Source of the DNA: Micromonospora sp. MA102
GTDB lineage: Bacteria; Actinomycetota; Actinomycetes; Mycobacteriales; Micromonosporaceae
Direction of reading: 5' to 3'
DNA length: 64,000 nucleotides
NCBI RefSeq assembly: GCF_025460765.1
Contig: NZ_JAMWEG010000006.1
Coordinates: 310,001 to 374,000, forward strand
In this document: positions 42,233 to 52,000 of the stretch, one piece after another
How the letters are laid out: each line of letters starts with the position of its first letter
Position numbering within the stretch: position 1 is the stretch's first letter
The notes under the pieces: generated by a model
Databases searched by the model: none
The model's input: the letters and a program-made list of their open reading frames with translations, nothing else
What the model was told of the DNA's origin: nothing
Made by a program: the position numbers and the translations under genes

Positions 42233-43996
42233 TCACCCGCCCGGGCGGACCACCTCGCGGACGTCGTCGGGCAGCCGCCGCGTGGCGCCCCGCCGGTCGA
42301 GCAGCTCCAGCAGCGGCACCGCCACGCGGCGGGTGGTGTCCAGCGCCTGCCGGGCGGCGCTGAGCGTGAACGGCTGCGGCAGCCCGGCGAGCACCCGCAC
42401 CGCGTCGTCCAGGGCGCCGGGCAGCAGCACCACGTTGTCGGCGAGCCGGAGCAGGGCGCCCGCGCGCACGGCCGCCCCGATCTCGCGGGGGCCGAGGCCC
42501 AGATCGGCCAGGCGGTGCGCCTCGGGGGCCTGGAACGGGCGGTCGCCGTACTCGGCGCGGACCCGGGCCACCGCACGGGCCACCGGTTCCGGCAGCGCGT
42601 CGCCGGCGGTGGCGGTGACCCGGCCGGCGCGCAGCCGCAGCGGCGGGCGCAGCAGCGCCTCCACGAGCGCCCGGTCCGGCAGGTCGAGCCGGTGCCGGAG
42701 CACGTCGACCGGCACGCCGGCCGCCAGGGGCTGCTCGCGGGCGTACCGGGCGACCTCCTCGGCGAGCCGGCGGCCCAGCTCCCGCCAGTGGTCCGGGTCG
42801 GCCAGCCAGTCCCCGGCGACCGGGGCGGCGTCGGCCGGCACGCCCATCCGGGTCAGGTCACCGGCGCGGACCAGGCGCCGCCGCCGCAGCTCCCCCGCCA
42901 GGTCGGGCCGGCCGTCCAGTCCGGCCAGCACGCTGGCCCGGGCGGCGGCCGCGCCCCGGCGGCGCAGCGGCGGCGGGTCCACGTCCAGCACGGTCACCCC
43001 GCCGCTCACGTGGTGCCGGCCCGGGTCGCGCAGCAGCGCCCGGTCGCCGATCAGCAGCGGCAGCGGGCGGGAAAGCCGGAGCCGGACGGTGTCCGGGCCG
43101 AGCGGGCGGACCCGGGCGGGCACGGCGGCCGAGCCGACGTGCAGGGTGAGGGTGGGCGGCAGGTCGGCCGCCGGATCGCCGGCGAGCCGCACGTCGAGCA
43201 GGTCGGTGGCCCGGAACCGGCCGGGACTGAGCAGGGCGTCCCCGCGGGCCACCCGGTCGCGGGGCAGGCCGCGCAGGTTCACCGCCACCCGGGCCACCGC
43301 GTCGACCTGGGCGTGGGCGGTGTTCAGCGCGTGCAGGCCACGGACCCGGACCGGTTCCCCGGTGGCGGCGAGTTCGAGCGTGTCGCCGACGCGCAGCCGG
43401 CCGCCGCCGAGGGTGCCGGTGACCACCGTGCCGCTGCCCCGGACGGTGAACGAGCGGTCCACCCACAGCCGGACCGGGGCGTCGCGGGCCGGGTCGGGCA
43501 GCCGGGCGGCCAGCCGGTCCAGCGCTGAGCGCAGCTCGGGCAGGCCGGCGCCGGTCACCCCGCTGACCGGCACGGCCTCCACCTCGCCGAGCGAGGTCGC
43601 AGCGATCTCGGCGCGGGCCCGGGCCATGGCGGGGCCGGGGTCGGCCAGGTCGGCGCGGGTCACCGCCAGCAGCCCGTACGACACCCCGAGCGCGTCCAGC
43701 GCGGCCAGGTGCTCGGCGGACTGCGGCATCCAGCCCTCGTCGGCGCCCACCACGACGAGCGCGGCCGGGACGGGCCCGACGCCGGCCAGCATGTTCGGCA
43801 CGAACCGCTCGTGCCCGGGCACGTCGACGAACGCCATGGTGCCGCCGGAGGGCAGGGTGGTCCAGGCGAAGCCGAGGTCGATGGTCATCCCGCGGCGGCG
43901 TTCCTCCGCCCACCGGTCGGGCTCCATCCCGGTCAGCGCCCGGACCAGCGTGGACTTGCCGTGGTCGACGTGCCCGGCGGTGGCCACCACCCACAC
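42233..43996 (-). CDS. selB: Selenocysteine-specific elongation factor
   Basis: A 587-residue translation GTPase that carries Sec-tRNA to the ribosome at UGA codons marked by a SECIS hairpin. G1 is GHVDHGKST near the N-terminus, G3 DVPGHERF, and G4 TRAD in place of the usual NKxD. TIDLGFAW is the switch I text specific for SelB. Domains II-III (about 170-340) are followed by winged-helix repeats that bind SECIS RNA. Start GTG two bases after the selA stop. It forms the operon selC-selA-selB and serves the UGA-containing formate dehydrogenase gene 5 kb upstream. Confidence 0.96.
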   Translation of the reverse strand: MWVVATAGHVDHGKSTLVRALTGMEPDRWAEERRRGMTIDLGFAWTTLPSGGTMAFVDVPGHERFVPNMLAGVGPVPAALVVVGADEGWMPQSAEHLAALDALGVSYGLLAVTRADLADPGPAMARARAEIAATSLGEVEAVPVSGVTGAGLPELRSALDRLAARLPDPARDAPVRLWVDRSFTVRGSGTVVTGTLGGGRLRVGDTLELAATGEPVRVRGLHALNTAHAQVDAVARVAVNLRGLPRDRVARGDALLSPGRFRATDLLDVRLAGDPAADLPPTLTLHVGSAAVPARVRPLGPDTVRLRLSRPLPLLIGDRALLRDPGRHHVSGGVTVLDVDPPPLRRRGAAAARASVLAGLDGRPDLAGELRRRRLVRAGDLTRMGVPADAAPVAGDWLADPDHWRELGRRLAEEVARYAREQPLAAGVPVDVLRHRLDLPDRALVEALLRPPLRLRAGRVTATAGDALPEPVARAVARVRAEYGDRPFQAPEAHRLADLGLGPREIGAAVRAGALLRLADNVVLLPGALDDAVRVLAGLPQPFTLSAARQALDTTRRVAVPLLELLDRRGATRRLPDDVREVVRPGG

Positions 43997-43998
43997 GG

Positions 43999-45291
43999 TC
44001 AGGCCCCGACCCGCAGGATCGCCGCCCGCACGTCCGGGTCCGCGGCGGCGGGCACGCAGCGCAGGTCGAGCAGGAGCCGGCCGTGCAGCACCCGGCCGAG
44101 GATCGGCGGCGCGCCGGTGCGCAGCGGCTCGGCGTACCGCTCGGGCAGGCTCAACGCCCACGAGTCGAGGTCGACCCCGGGGGCGCCGCCGCCGCCGACC
44201 ACCGCCACGCTGGGCACCACCTCGGCCTTGCAGCCGTCCTCGCCGAGCCGGTCGCGGAGCCGCTCGGTGCGGGCGCGCAGCGCGCCCGGCTCCGCGTGCA
44301 GCGCCTCCCGGGTCGGGGTGGTCGGCGCGTGCAGGGTGGCGGCGAGCGCGGCCAGGGTCAGCTTGTCGACCCGCAGCGCCCGGGCGAGCGGGTGCCGGCG
44401 CAGCCGCTCGACCAGGTCCGCCGCGCCGAGCAGCAGCCCGGCCTGCGGCCCACCGAGCAGCTTGTCGCCGCTGGCCGTGACCAGGTGCGCGCCGGCGCTC
44501 AGGGTGGTCGCGGCGTCCGGCTCGTCGGGCAGCAGCGGGTCGGGGGCGAGCAGCCCGGAGCCGATGTCGGCGACCACCGGCACGCCGAGGGTGGCCAGCT
44601 CGGCGACCGGCACCGCCGAGGTGAAGCCGGTGACCCGGAAGTTCGACGGGTGCACCTTGAGCACGAACCCGGTGCGCGGCCCGACGGCGGCGGCGTAGTC
44701 CGCGAGGGCGGTGCGGTTCGTGGTGCCCACCTCGCGCAGCCGGGCGCCGGTGCTCTCCAGGAGATCGGGCAGGCGGAACCCGTCGCCGATCTCCACGAGT
44801 TCGCCGCGGCTGACCACGATCTCCCGGTCCGCGGCGAGCGCGGTGGCGGCCAGCACCAGGGCGGCCGCGCCGTTGTTGACCACATGCACGCCCGCCGCGC
44901 CGGGCACGGCGGCGGCGAGCGCGTCGAGCGCCTCCCGGCCGCGCCGGGCCCGCCGCCCGGTGCGCAGGTCCAGCTCCACGTCGGTGTGCCCGGCGGCGGC
45001 CACCAGGGCGTCGACGGCGGCAGCAGCCAGCGGGGCCCGGCCCAGGTTGGTGTGCAGCACGACGCCCGTGGCGTTGAGCACCGCCCGCGGGGCCGGCGCG
45101 GGCAGGTCGGCCAGCGCGGCCTCACGTACCTGCTCGGGGGTGAGCTCGCCGGCGCGGGCCCGCCGCTGCGCCCGGACGATCGCAGCCTTGACCCGGTCGC
45201 GGCCGAACGTGCCGGCCGCGGCGGCCAGCGCCGGATCGGCGAGCAGCGCGTCGGTCCGCGGCACCCGCCGCCGCGGGTCGACGTCACGCAT
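43999..45291 (-). CDS. selA: L-seryl-tRNA(Sec) selenium transferase
   Basis: A 430-residue PLP enzyme that converts Ser-tRNA(Sec) to Sec-tRNA(Sec). Motifs: RAVLNATGVVLHTNLGRAPL, HVVNNGAAALVLAATAL, VSRGELVEIGDGFRLPDLLESTG, VGTTNRT and the PLP lysine in TASGDKLLGGPQAGLL. These are all classical SelA blocks. The start MRDVDPRRRVPRTDALL is typical and lies 21 bases after the 3' end of the tRNA-Sec gene. The downstream selB begins two bases after its stop. selD, which makes selenophosphate, is not in the window. Confidence 0.96.
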   Translation of the reverse strand: MRDVDPRRRVPRTDALLADPALAAAAGTFGRDRVKAAIVRAQRRARAGELTPEQVREAALADLPAPAPRAVLNATGVVLHTNLGRAPLAAAAVDALVAAAGHTDVELDLRTGRRARRGREALDALAAAVPGAAGVHVVNNGAAALVLAATALAADREIVVSRGELVEIGDGFRLPDLLESTGARLREVGTTNRTALADYAAAVGPRTGFVLKVHPSNFRVTGFTSAVPVAELATLGVPVVADIGSGLLAPDPLLPDEPDAATTLSAGAHLVTASGDKLLGGPQAGLLLGAADLVERLRRHPLARALRVDKLTLAALAATLHAPTTPTREALHAEPGALRARTERLRDRLGEDGCKAEVVPSVAVVGGGGAPGVDLDSWALSLPERYAEPLRTGAPPILGRVLHGRLLLDLRCVPAAADPDVRAAILRVGA

Positions 45292-45312
45292 CGGGTCTCC
45301 CAGGGAACGGCT

Positions 45313-45408
45313 TGGCGGAGACGGACGGGAATCGAACCCGCCTGGCCCGGGTCCCGGACCACACCGGTTTTGAAGACCGGGAGGGGCACCAGCCGCCTGA
45401 ACGCCTCC
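45313..45408 (-). tRNA. selC: tRNA-Sec (anticodon UCA)
   Basis: Read on the minus strand, 96 bases from GGAGGCG to the encoded CCA form a long tRNA. The anticodon loop CTTCAAA has UCA at 45373-45371 in a CCGGT/ACCGG stem. A long variable arm built from GTCCGGG/CCCGGGC-like pairs is followed by the T-loop GGTTCGATTCC. Acceptor GGAGGCG pairs with CGTCTCC including one G-U. Length, UCA anticodon and location directly upstream of selA define selC. It is unusually adjacent to a single downstream operon that uses it. Confidence 0.96.
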
Positions 45409-45456
45409 ACGAGCACTTAACCACACCTGATCTCGGGCCGCCCGGGGAGGACCGGA

Positions 45457-46746
45457 TCAGGGCCCCGGCGTCTGGAAGTGGGGCCGTGGCTCGCCGGGAG
45501 CGGTGGGCAGGCGCGTGATCGGCGGAAGCACCAGCGCGACGAAGGCGAGGATGCCGATCACCGTGAACGGCAGGGTGTAGCTCTTGTCGCTGGCCTCGTA
45601 GAGCAGCGAGGTGAGCAGCGGACCCACCACCCCGCCGATGCTCCACGCCACGATCATCGCCCCGTAGATGGCGCCGGCGTTCGGTGTGCCGAAGTAGTCG
45701 GCCGCGGTCGCCGGCATGGTGCCGAAGCCGCCGCCGTACGCCAGGTAGACCAGGGCGGCGAGGACCGCGAACAGCCAGAACGCGGAGGCGTGCGGCAGGA
45801 TCAGGAAGCAGACGCCCTGCAGGACGAGCATGCCGATGAAGGCGGTCATCCGGCCGATCCGGTCGGACAGCCAGGCCCAGGCCACCCGCCCACCACCGTT
45901 GAACAGGCCGAGCACGCCGACCATGCCGGCGGCGGTCGCGGCGCTGACTCCGGCGATCGCCTGGGCGGCGTCCGCGGCCTGGGAGATCAGCGCGATGCCG
46001 CAGGTCACGTTGAGCGTGAGGATCAGCGTGAGCAGATACCACTGCCGGGTGCGCAGGGCCTCGCCGAAGGTGTAGACCCGGGTGCCGGCGACGGCCCGGC
46101 CGCCGACCGCCGGGGTGAAGCCCGGCACCTGGTAGCCGGCCGGCGGATTCCGGAAGAAGGACGCCCCCAGCAGCACCGCGACCAGGTAGGCGAGGCCCAG
46201 CGGCAGGAAGACGCTGGTCTTGTGGTCGGTGCCGTTCAGCAGCGCCTTCGCCACCGGCGCGGTGATCACCGCGCCGAAGCCGAAGCCGGCGACGGCGATG
46301 CCGGTGATCAGCCCGCGCCGGTCCGGGAACCACTTGCTGAGCATGGCGATCGGCGTGATGTACGCGGCGCCGAGCCCGATGCCGCCCAGCACGCCGTAGG
46401 TGAGCAGCAGCAGCCACAGCTGGTCGCTCGACGACACCAGCGACGCCAGCATGGTCCCGACGGCGTAGAGGATCCCGCCGCCCAGCGCCACCGGCCGTGG
46501 CCCGCGCCGGTCCTGGATCCGGCCGCCCACCAGGCTGCCGATGAAGATGGTCCCGATCGCCACCTCGAACGGCAGCACCACCTCGGCCTTGCTCCACCCG
46601 AACTCGGCCTGGAGCGGCTTGTTGAACACGCTCCAGGCGTACACGGCGCCCAGCGCGAGCTGGACGAGCACGGCGGCGACGACGAGACCCCAGCGGCCCC
46701 GCGTCGGTGATCGATCTCCCCGCGAACTCGCGGCTGTTGTGGCCAT
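45457..46746 (-). CDS. OFA-family MFS transporter (oxalate/formate antiporter-like)
   Basis: A 429-residue major-facilitator protein with 12 predicted spans. It begins with RWGLVVAAVLVQLALGAVYAWSVFNKPLQ, the OFA-family signature, and has IGTIFIGSLVGGRIQDRRGPR (loop 2-3 motif), GIGLGAAYITPIAMLSKWFPDRRGL and RVAWAWLSDRIGRMTAFIG. The OFA family exchanges oxalate, formate or related acids. Position between the formate dehydrogenase subunits and selC suggests formate or oxalate import for the dehydrogenase (inference). ATG start; 44 bases separate it from the NrfD gene upstream. Confidence 0.92.
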   Translation of the reverse strand: MATTAASSRGDRSPTRGRWGLVVAAVLVQLALGAVYAWSVFNKPLQAEFGWSKAEVVLPFEVAIGTIFIGSLVGGRIQDRRGPRPVALGGGILYAVGTMLASLVSSSDQLWLLLLTYGVLGGIGLGAAYITPIAMLSKWFPDRRGLITGIAVAGFGFGAVITAPVAKALLNGTDHKTSVFLPLGLAYLVAVLLGASFFRNPPAGYQVPGFTPAVGGRAVAGTRVYTFGEALRTRQWYLLTLILTLNVTCGIALISQAADAAQAIAGVSAATAAGMVGVLGLFNGGGRVAWAWLSDRIGRMTAFIGMLVLQGVCFLILPHASAFWLFAVLAALVYLAYGGGFGTMPATAADYFGTPNAGAIYGAMIVAWSIGGVVGPLLTSLLYEASDKSYTLPFTVIGILAFVALVLPPITRLPTAPGEPRPHFQTPGP

Positions 46747-46790
46747 GAGCGGTACCCCCGTATCGGCTCATGGGCCGGCGCCTGTCCTGC

Positions 46791-48035
46791 CTATCCCCCG
46801 TTCGGGCCGGCGCCCGGCCCGCTGATGTCTGTTCCCGGGCTCTCCCGTCGCCGGGCCCGTTCCCGCTGTGGCACCACGGTGTACTTCGGGTCCCGCGCCG
46901 AGGCGACCCCGCCGTGGAAGATGCCGAACCGGGTGCAGACCGACGCGGCGAGCAGCGCGCCGCCGGAGAGCCCGGAGAGCACCCGGCTGCGGCGCCCGGC
47001 CAGCGCGCCGAGCACCCCGGCGGCGGTGAGCGCCCGCCCGGCGCGCAGCAGCTTCCCGGCCGTGCCGGTCGCGTAGGGCTCGCTGAGCAGGCCCAGCCGG
47101 GTCTCCACCCGGTGTGAGCCCCACAGCTCCAGCGCCGCGCCGGCGACCGCGAGACGCCGCGCCGGCCCGGCCTGCCGGGTGGGCGCGGCCAGCAGCCCGA
47201 CGCCGGCCCCGCTGGCCAACGCGCTGCCCGCGAAGATGACCGGCAGTTCCGGGTACGCCTCGTGCCAGGACGGCACCGCCGTGTCGGCGAGCAGCACCCC
47301 GGTGTACGTGGCCAGGGCCGGGGCGGTGACCGCGGCGGCCAGCCCGGCGGCGTTCCCGGCCGGCGGCAGCAGCCTCCGGCCGAGCCCGAGCACGCCCCGC
47401 TCCGGCAGCCAGCGCGCGGCCTCGGCGACCGCCGCGACACCGGCCGCCGGGCCGAAGACGCTGAGGATCCAGGTGCCCATCGACATCGGCGAGGTCGGCT
47501 TCGCCACCCGCAGCATGTGGTGGAACCGGGCCGGCCGGCCCAGGTCGTGGATGAGGAAGTACGTGCTGGCGCTGACCGCCGCGAGGGCGGTGACCCGACC
47601 GGCCCGGCGCAGCGCCGGGCGGTCGGTGAGCTGTCCACCGGCCGCCAGCAGCGACGACCCGGCCGCGAGCCCGCCGGTGAACAGGTACGCCGCGATGTCC
47701 CACTTCCACACCGGCGCCTTCAGGATCGGCCGCCCGTAGTACGAGGTGAACTCGGCGGGCGGCACGGTGAGCTGCTCCCCGCCGCCGCCCCCGCGGCGAC
47801 GCCGGCGCCGTTCCGCCGGCGGGGCGTCGCGGGGTGGCTGCGGCGCCAGCCGCGCGTCGGCGGCCCCCGCGTCGGTGCGGGCCACGCCGGCCCCGGTGCC
47901 GGTCGCCCGGCTCCCGTTCGCGCCCGTCTTCGGGGCGTGGCCACCCGGCTGGCCGGGGCGGACCGGCCCCTCGGCGGCGAGCCGCTCGCGGAAACGGCGG
48001 AACAGGTCACCGACGGCGGGGCGGTCCGGACTCAC
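46791..48035 (-). CDS. nrfD: NrfD-type membrane subunit of formate dehydrogenase
   Basis: A 414-residue protein. Residues 1-95 are a charged, Ala/Gly/Pro-rich and Arg-rich extension ending in six Arg followed by five Gly. The NrfD/PsrC domain then follows with WKWDIAAYLFTGGLAAGSSLLAAG, YFLIHDLGRPARFHHMLRV and PMSMGTWILSVFGP. About eight hydrophobic spans are seen. It would anchor the catalytic and Fe-S subunits and pass electrons to quinone. GTG at 48035 overlaps the stop of the Fe-S subunit gene (GTGA). The N-terminal extension is unusual for the family. Confidence 0.88.
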   Translation of the reverse strand: MSPDRPAVGDLFRRFRERLAAEGPVRPGQPGGHAPKTGANGSRATGTGAGVARTDAGAADARLAPQPPRDAPPAERRRRRRGGGGGEQLTVPPAEFTSYYGRPILKAPVWKWDIAAYLFTGGLAAGSSLLAAGGQLTDRPALRRAGRVTALAAVSASTYFLIHDLGRPARFHHMLRVAKPTSPMSMGTWILSVFGPAAGVAAVAEAARWLPERGVLGLGRRLLPPAGNAAGLAAAVTAPALATYTGVLLADTAVPSWHEAYPELPVIFAGSALASGAGVGLLAAPTRQAGPARRLAVAGAALELWGSHRVETRLGLLSEPYATGTAGKLLRAGRALTAAGVLGALAGRRSRVLSGLSGGALLAASVCTRFGIFHGGVASARDPKYTVVPQRERARRRESPGTDISGPGAGPNGG

Positions 48036-49075
48036 GATGAACCTCCGACGAACGCGGCGACGGCCGCCGCCGCCATGGCCAGGGCGGCCAGCCCCGCGCG
48101 CTTCCACATCCTCGGCAGGTCCCGCGTGGTGACCACCGGGTCCGGCGGCAGGCCGTACACCTCGGGCTCGTCGAGGAGCAGGAAGAACGCGCCGTCCCCG
48201 CCGACGCCGTCGGTCGGGTCGTGGCCGTAGAGGCGGGCCTCCGGCACGCCGTGCTCGTGCAGCTTGGCGACCCGCTGCGCGGCGCGTTCCCGCAGCTCGT
48301 CCAGGGGGCCGAACTGGATCGACTCGGTGGGGCAGGCCTGCGCGCAGGCCGGCGTCTTCCCGGCGCCCAGGCGGTCGTAGCAGAGCGTGCACTTCCATGC
48401 CCGGCCGTCGTCCTTGCGCTGGTCGATCACCCCGTACGGGCAGGCGGAGATGCAGTAACCGCAGCCGTTGCAGATGTCCTCCTGCACCACGACGGTGCCG
48501 AACTCCGTGCGGAACAGCGACCCCGTGGGGCAGACGTCCAGGCAGGCGGCGTGCGTGCAGTGCTTGCAGACGTCCGACATCATCAGCCAGCGGAAGTCGG
48601 ACCGGGTGTCGGCGCCGGTGGCCCGCCCGGGCGGCTGGGCGCCGGGCATGCCGAGGAACTCCGGGCCGGCCGCCATCCGCGCCGCCGCCTCCGGCCGGCC
48701 CGGCGGCAGCCCCGGGTCGGTGCCGGTGTCGGTGGCCGTGACGGCGGCGGTCGCCGCGCTGCCCGCGCTGCTCGGCGGGCCGGTCGGGTTGTCCGCGAAC
48801 GCTGGGGTGCCGTGCCCGACGGGGCGGGGCTGCTCGATGAACGCGACGTGCCGCCAGGAGTTGGCGGTCAGCGCGCCGGTGTTGTCGTAGGACATGCCGA
48901 GCAGGTCGAAGCCCGAGTCCGGGACACCGTTCCACTCCTTGCAGGCGACCTCGCAGGCCTTGCAGCCGATGCAGACGCTGGTGTCGGTGAAGAACCCCAT
49001 CCGGGGGCCGGCCTCGACCCAGCCGGCGTCCGGGGCCGGGTCGAGCGGGCCGTAGAGGCTGTTGACGTCAGGCAT
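48032..49075 (-). CDS. fdhB: Formate dehydrogenase Fe-S (beta) subunit
   Basis: A 347-residue ferredoxin-like subunit. Cysteine clusters: CIGCKACEVAC near 35-45, then CKHCTHAACLDVCPTG, CNGCGYCISACPYG and CTLCYDRLGAGKTPACAQACP, giving ligands for four 4Fe-4S clusters. This matches FdnH/HybA-type subunits. A low-complexity Ala/Gly/Pro insert (about 90-160) separates the first cluster from the rest. A C-terminal hydrophobic helix (LAALAMAAAAVAAFVGG) anchors the membrane edge. It overlaps the alpha subunit by eight bases and the NrfD gene by four. Confidence 0.94.
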   Translation of the reverse strand: MPDVNSLYGPLDPAPDAGWVEAGPRMGFFTDTSVCIGCKACEVACKEWNGVPDSGFDLLGMSYDNTGALTANSWRHVAFIEQPRPVGHGTPAFADNPTGPPSSAGSAATAAVTATDTGTDPGLPPGRPEAAARMAAGPEFLGMPGAQPPGRATGADTRSDFRWLMMSDVCKHCTHAACLDVCPTGSLFRTEFGTVVVQEDICNGCGYCISACPYGVIDQRKDDGRAWKCTLCYDRLGAGKTPACAQACPTESIQFGPLDELRERAAQRVAKLHEHGVPEARLYGHDPTDGVGGDGAFFLLLDEPEVYGLPPDPVVTTRDLPRMWKRAGLAALAMAAAAVAAFVGGSS

Positions 49076-52000
49076 CCCCGCCCCTGTCCCGCGCCGCGTC
49101 GGCGGACCGCTCGTCGGTGCTGCCGGCGGCGTCGTCCCCGCCCGCCGTGCCGGTGGTGACCAGCGGCACCTTCCGGCCCGGCGTCAGCCCGGCCCGGCGC
49201 TGGTAGTCGGCGACCAGATCGAGTAGGGCCGGCCCGGTGGGCCGGCGGCCCGGCCGCACGTCGCAGGTGCCCACCTTGCTCTCCTGGATGAGCACGTTCG
49301 GGTCCAGGGTGATGCCGAACAGGTCGTTGGCGGAGTCGCCGGTGACCAGGCCCTCGCTGCCGAAGTGGTACGGCAGCCAGAGCTGGTGGATCACCCGGCC
49401 GTCGACCCGCAACGGGGTGAGCCGGTCGGTGACCAGCACCCGCGCCTCGATCACCGCGCGGCCGCTGACCAGGTGCGCCCAGCCGAGGTGCGTCAGCCCG
49501 ACCTCGGCCGCCAGCTCCGGGGACACCTCGACGAACATCTCCGGTTGCAGCTCGGCCAGGCGCGGCACGGTCCGGCTCATCCCGCCGGCCGTGTGGTGCT
49601 CGGTGAGCCGGCTGACCGAGAACACGTACGGGAAGACCTGGCTGTGCGCCTCGGGCGGGCTCGGGTTGACCGAGTTCACCGGGTGCTCGTACACCTTGCG
49701 GGTCGGGTTGGCCTGCTGCCCGTAGAGCGGGTTGCGCATCGGGGACTCGGCCGGCTCGTAGTGCGTCGGCAGCGGCCCGTCGAGCACGCCGGTGGGCGCG
49801 TACAGCCAGGCCTTGCCGTCGCCCTGCATGACGAACGGGTCGTCCCCGGCGAGGGCTGCCGGACCCGCGGCACCCTCCGGGGGCCGGTAGCTCGGCGGTT
49901 TGGTCTTCTCGAAGTCCGGCACGTCGTAGCCGGTCCACTCGCCCTTGTCGGCGTCCCACCAGACGTACTTCTTGCGCTCGCTCCACGGCCGGCCCTCCGG
50001 GTCGGCCGAGGCGCGGTTGTAGAGGATGCGCCGGTTGGCCGGCCAGGCCCAGCCCCACTCGGCGGCCACCCAGTCCTGCTCGTGCCGGGACTTGCGGCGG
50101 GCCGCCTGGTTGACGCCGTCGGCGTAGACACCGGTGTAGATCCAGCAGCCGACGGCGGTGGAACCGTCGTCCCTGGCCTCCGGGAAACCGCCCAGCAGGC
50201 GGCCGGTGGCCACCTCGTAGCCGTTGATCTCCTTGAGCACCGCCTCGGCGCTCGGCTCGGCGTCCGGGCCGTGCGTCGGGTAGTCCCAGGCCAGGTCGAG
50301 CAGCGCCCGGTCACGGGGCTTGGTGGAGCCGGCCAGCTTCTCCCGCAGCACCCGGCCGAGGTGGTAGAAGAACCACAGCTCGGAGCGGCAGTCGCCCGGC
50401 GGGTCGACGGCCTTCTCCCGCCACTGGAGCAGCCGCTGGGTCTGGGTGAAGGTGCCGTCCTTCTCCACGTGCGACGCGGCGGGCAGGAAGAACACCTCGG
50501 TGCGGCACTCCTCCGGCACGATCTCGCCGGTGGCGATCTCCGGGCTGTTCCGCCAGAAGGTGGCGCTCTCGATCATGAACAGGTCGCGGACGACGAGCCA
50601 GTCCAGGTTGGCCATGCCGAGCCGCTGGGCGCGGCCGTGCGCGGAGCCGACCGCCGGGTTCTGCCCGAGCAGGAAGTAGCCCTTGATCTTGCCGTCGATC
50701 ATGTTGAGCACCTGCTGGTAGGTGCCGTGGTCGCCGGTCATCCGGGGCAGGTAGCCGTAGCAGAAGTCGTTCTCCGGCGTCGCCGCGTCCCCCCAGTACG
50801 CCTTGAGCAGGCTCGCCGCGAAGGCCCGCGAGTTGCCCCAGAAGCCCTTCTGGCCAGGGTGCCGGATGCTGTCCACCCACTCGTCGAAGGTCGGGTGGTC
50901 GGCGTGGTGCGGCATCGGCAGGTAGCCGGGCAGCAGGTTGAACAGGGTCGGGATGTCGGTGGAGCCCTGGATGCTGGCGTGCCCGCGCAGCGCCAGGACG
51001 CCGCCGCCCGGCCGGCCCATGTTGCCCAGCAGGGTCTGGATGATGGCGCCGGTGCGGATGTACTGCACGCCGACGCTGTGCTGGGTCCAGCCCACCGAGT
51101 AGACCAGCGCCCCGGTCCGCTCCCGGCCGGAGTTCTCCGTCCAGGCGCGTGCCAGCTCCAGGAACTTCTCCTCGGGGATGCCGCAGACCCGGGCCACCAT
51201 CTCCGGGGTGTAGCGGGCGAAGTGCCGCTTCAGGATCTGGTAGACGCAGCGCGGGTGCTGCAACGTCTCGTCGCGTTGGGTCTGCGCCGGCACGGGCATG
51301 CCGTGCGACTCGTGCCGCAGGCCGGCCGCGCTGTCGCGCTCCTTGCCGGTGCCCCGTTCCGCGGACTCGCTCTCGTGCCCCTCGTACTGCCAGGTGGTCT
51401 GGTCGTACGAGCCGGTCTCCGGGTTGTAGCCGGAGAAGAGCCCGTCGAGGTCCTCGGTGTCGGCGAACCGCTCGCTCACGACGGTGGCCGCGTTCGTGTA
51501 CGTCAGCACGTACTCCCGGAAGTCCAGCTCGTTGTCCAGGATGTACCGCACCACGCCGCCGAGCAGCGCGATGTCGGTGCCCGCCCGGATGGGCAGGTAC
51601 GTGTCGGCGAGCGCGCTGGTCCGGGTGAACCGGGGGTCCACGTGGAAAACCTTGGCGCCACGCTTCTTCGCCTCCATCACCCACTGGAAGCCCACCGGGT
51701 GGGCCTCGGCCATGTTGGAGCCCTGGATGACGATGACGTCAGCGTTGACCAGGTCCTGCTGGAAGTCCGTCGCGCCGCCGCGACCGAAGCTGGTCCCCAG
51801 ACCGGGGACGGTGGCGGAGTGTCAAATGCGGGCCTGGTTCTCGATCTGGAGGGCCCCCATCGCCGTGAACAGCTTCTTGATGAGGTAGTTCTCCTCGTTG
51901 TCCAGCGTCGCCCCGCCCAGGCTGGAGATGCCCAGCGTCCGGTTGAGCGGGCGGCCCTGGTCGTCGACGTCCTCCCAGGTCTCGTCGCGGGCGGCCAGGA

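Noticed and set aside
45313..45408. Possible tRNA-Ser because of the long variable arm
   Set aside because: The anticodon is UCA, complementary to UGA, and selA follows directly; it is tRNA-Sec.
51822..51824. TGA in the formate dehydrogenase frame read as a nonsense mutation or pseudogene
   Set aside because: Sec-site context, SECIS hairpin with GGTCT loop and adjacent selC-selA-selB show that it is a selenocysteine codon.
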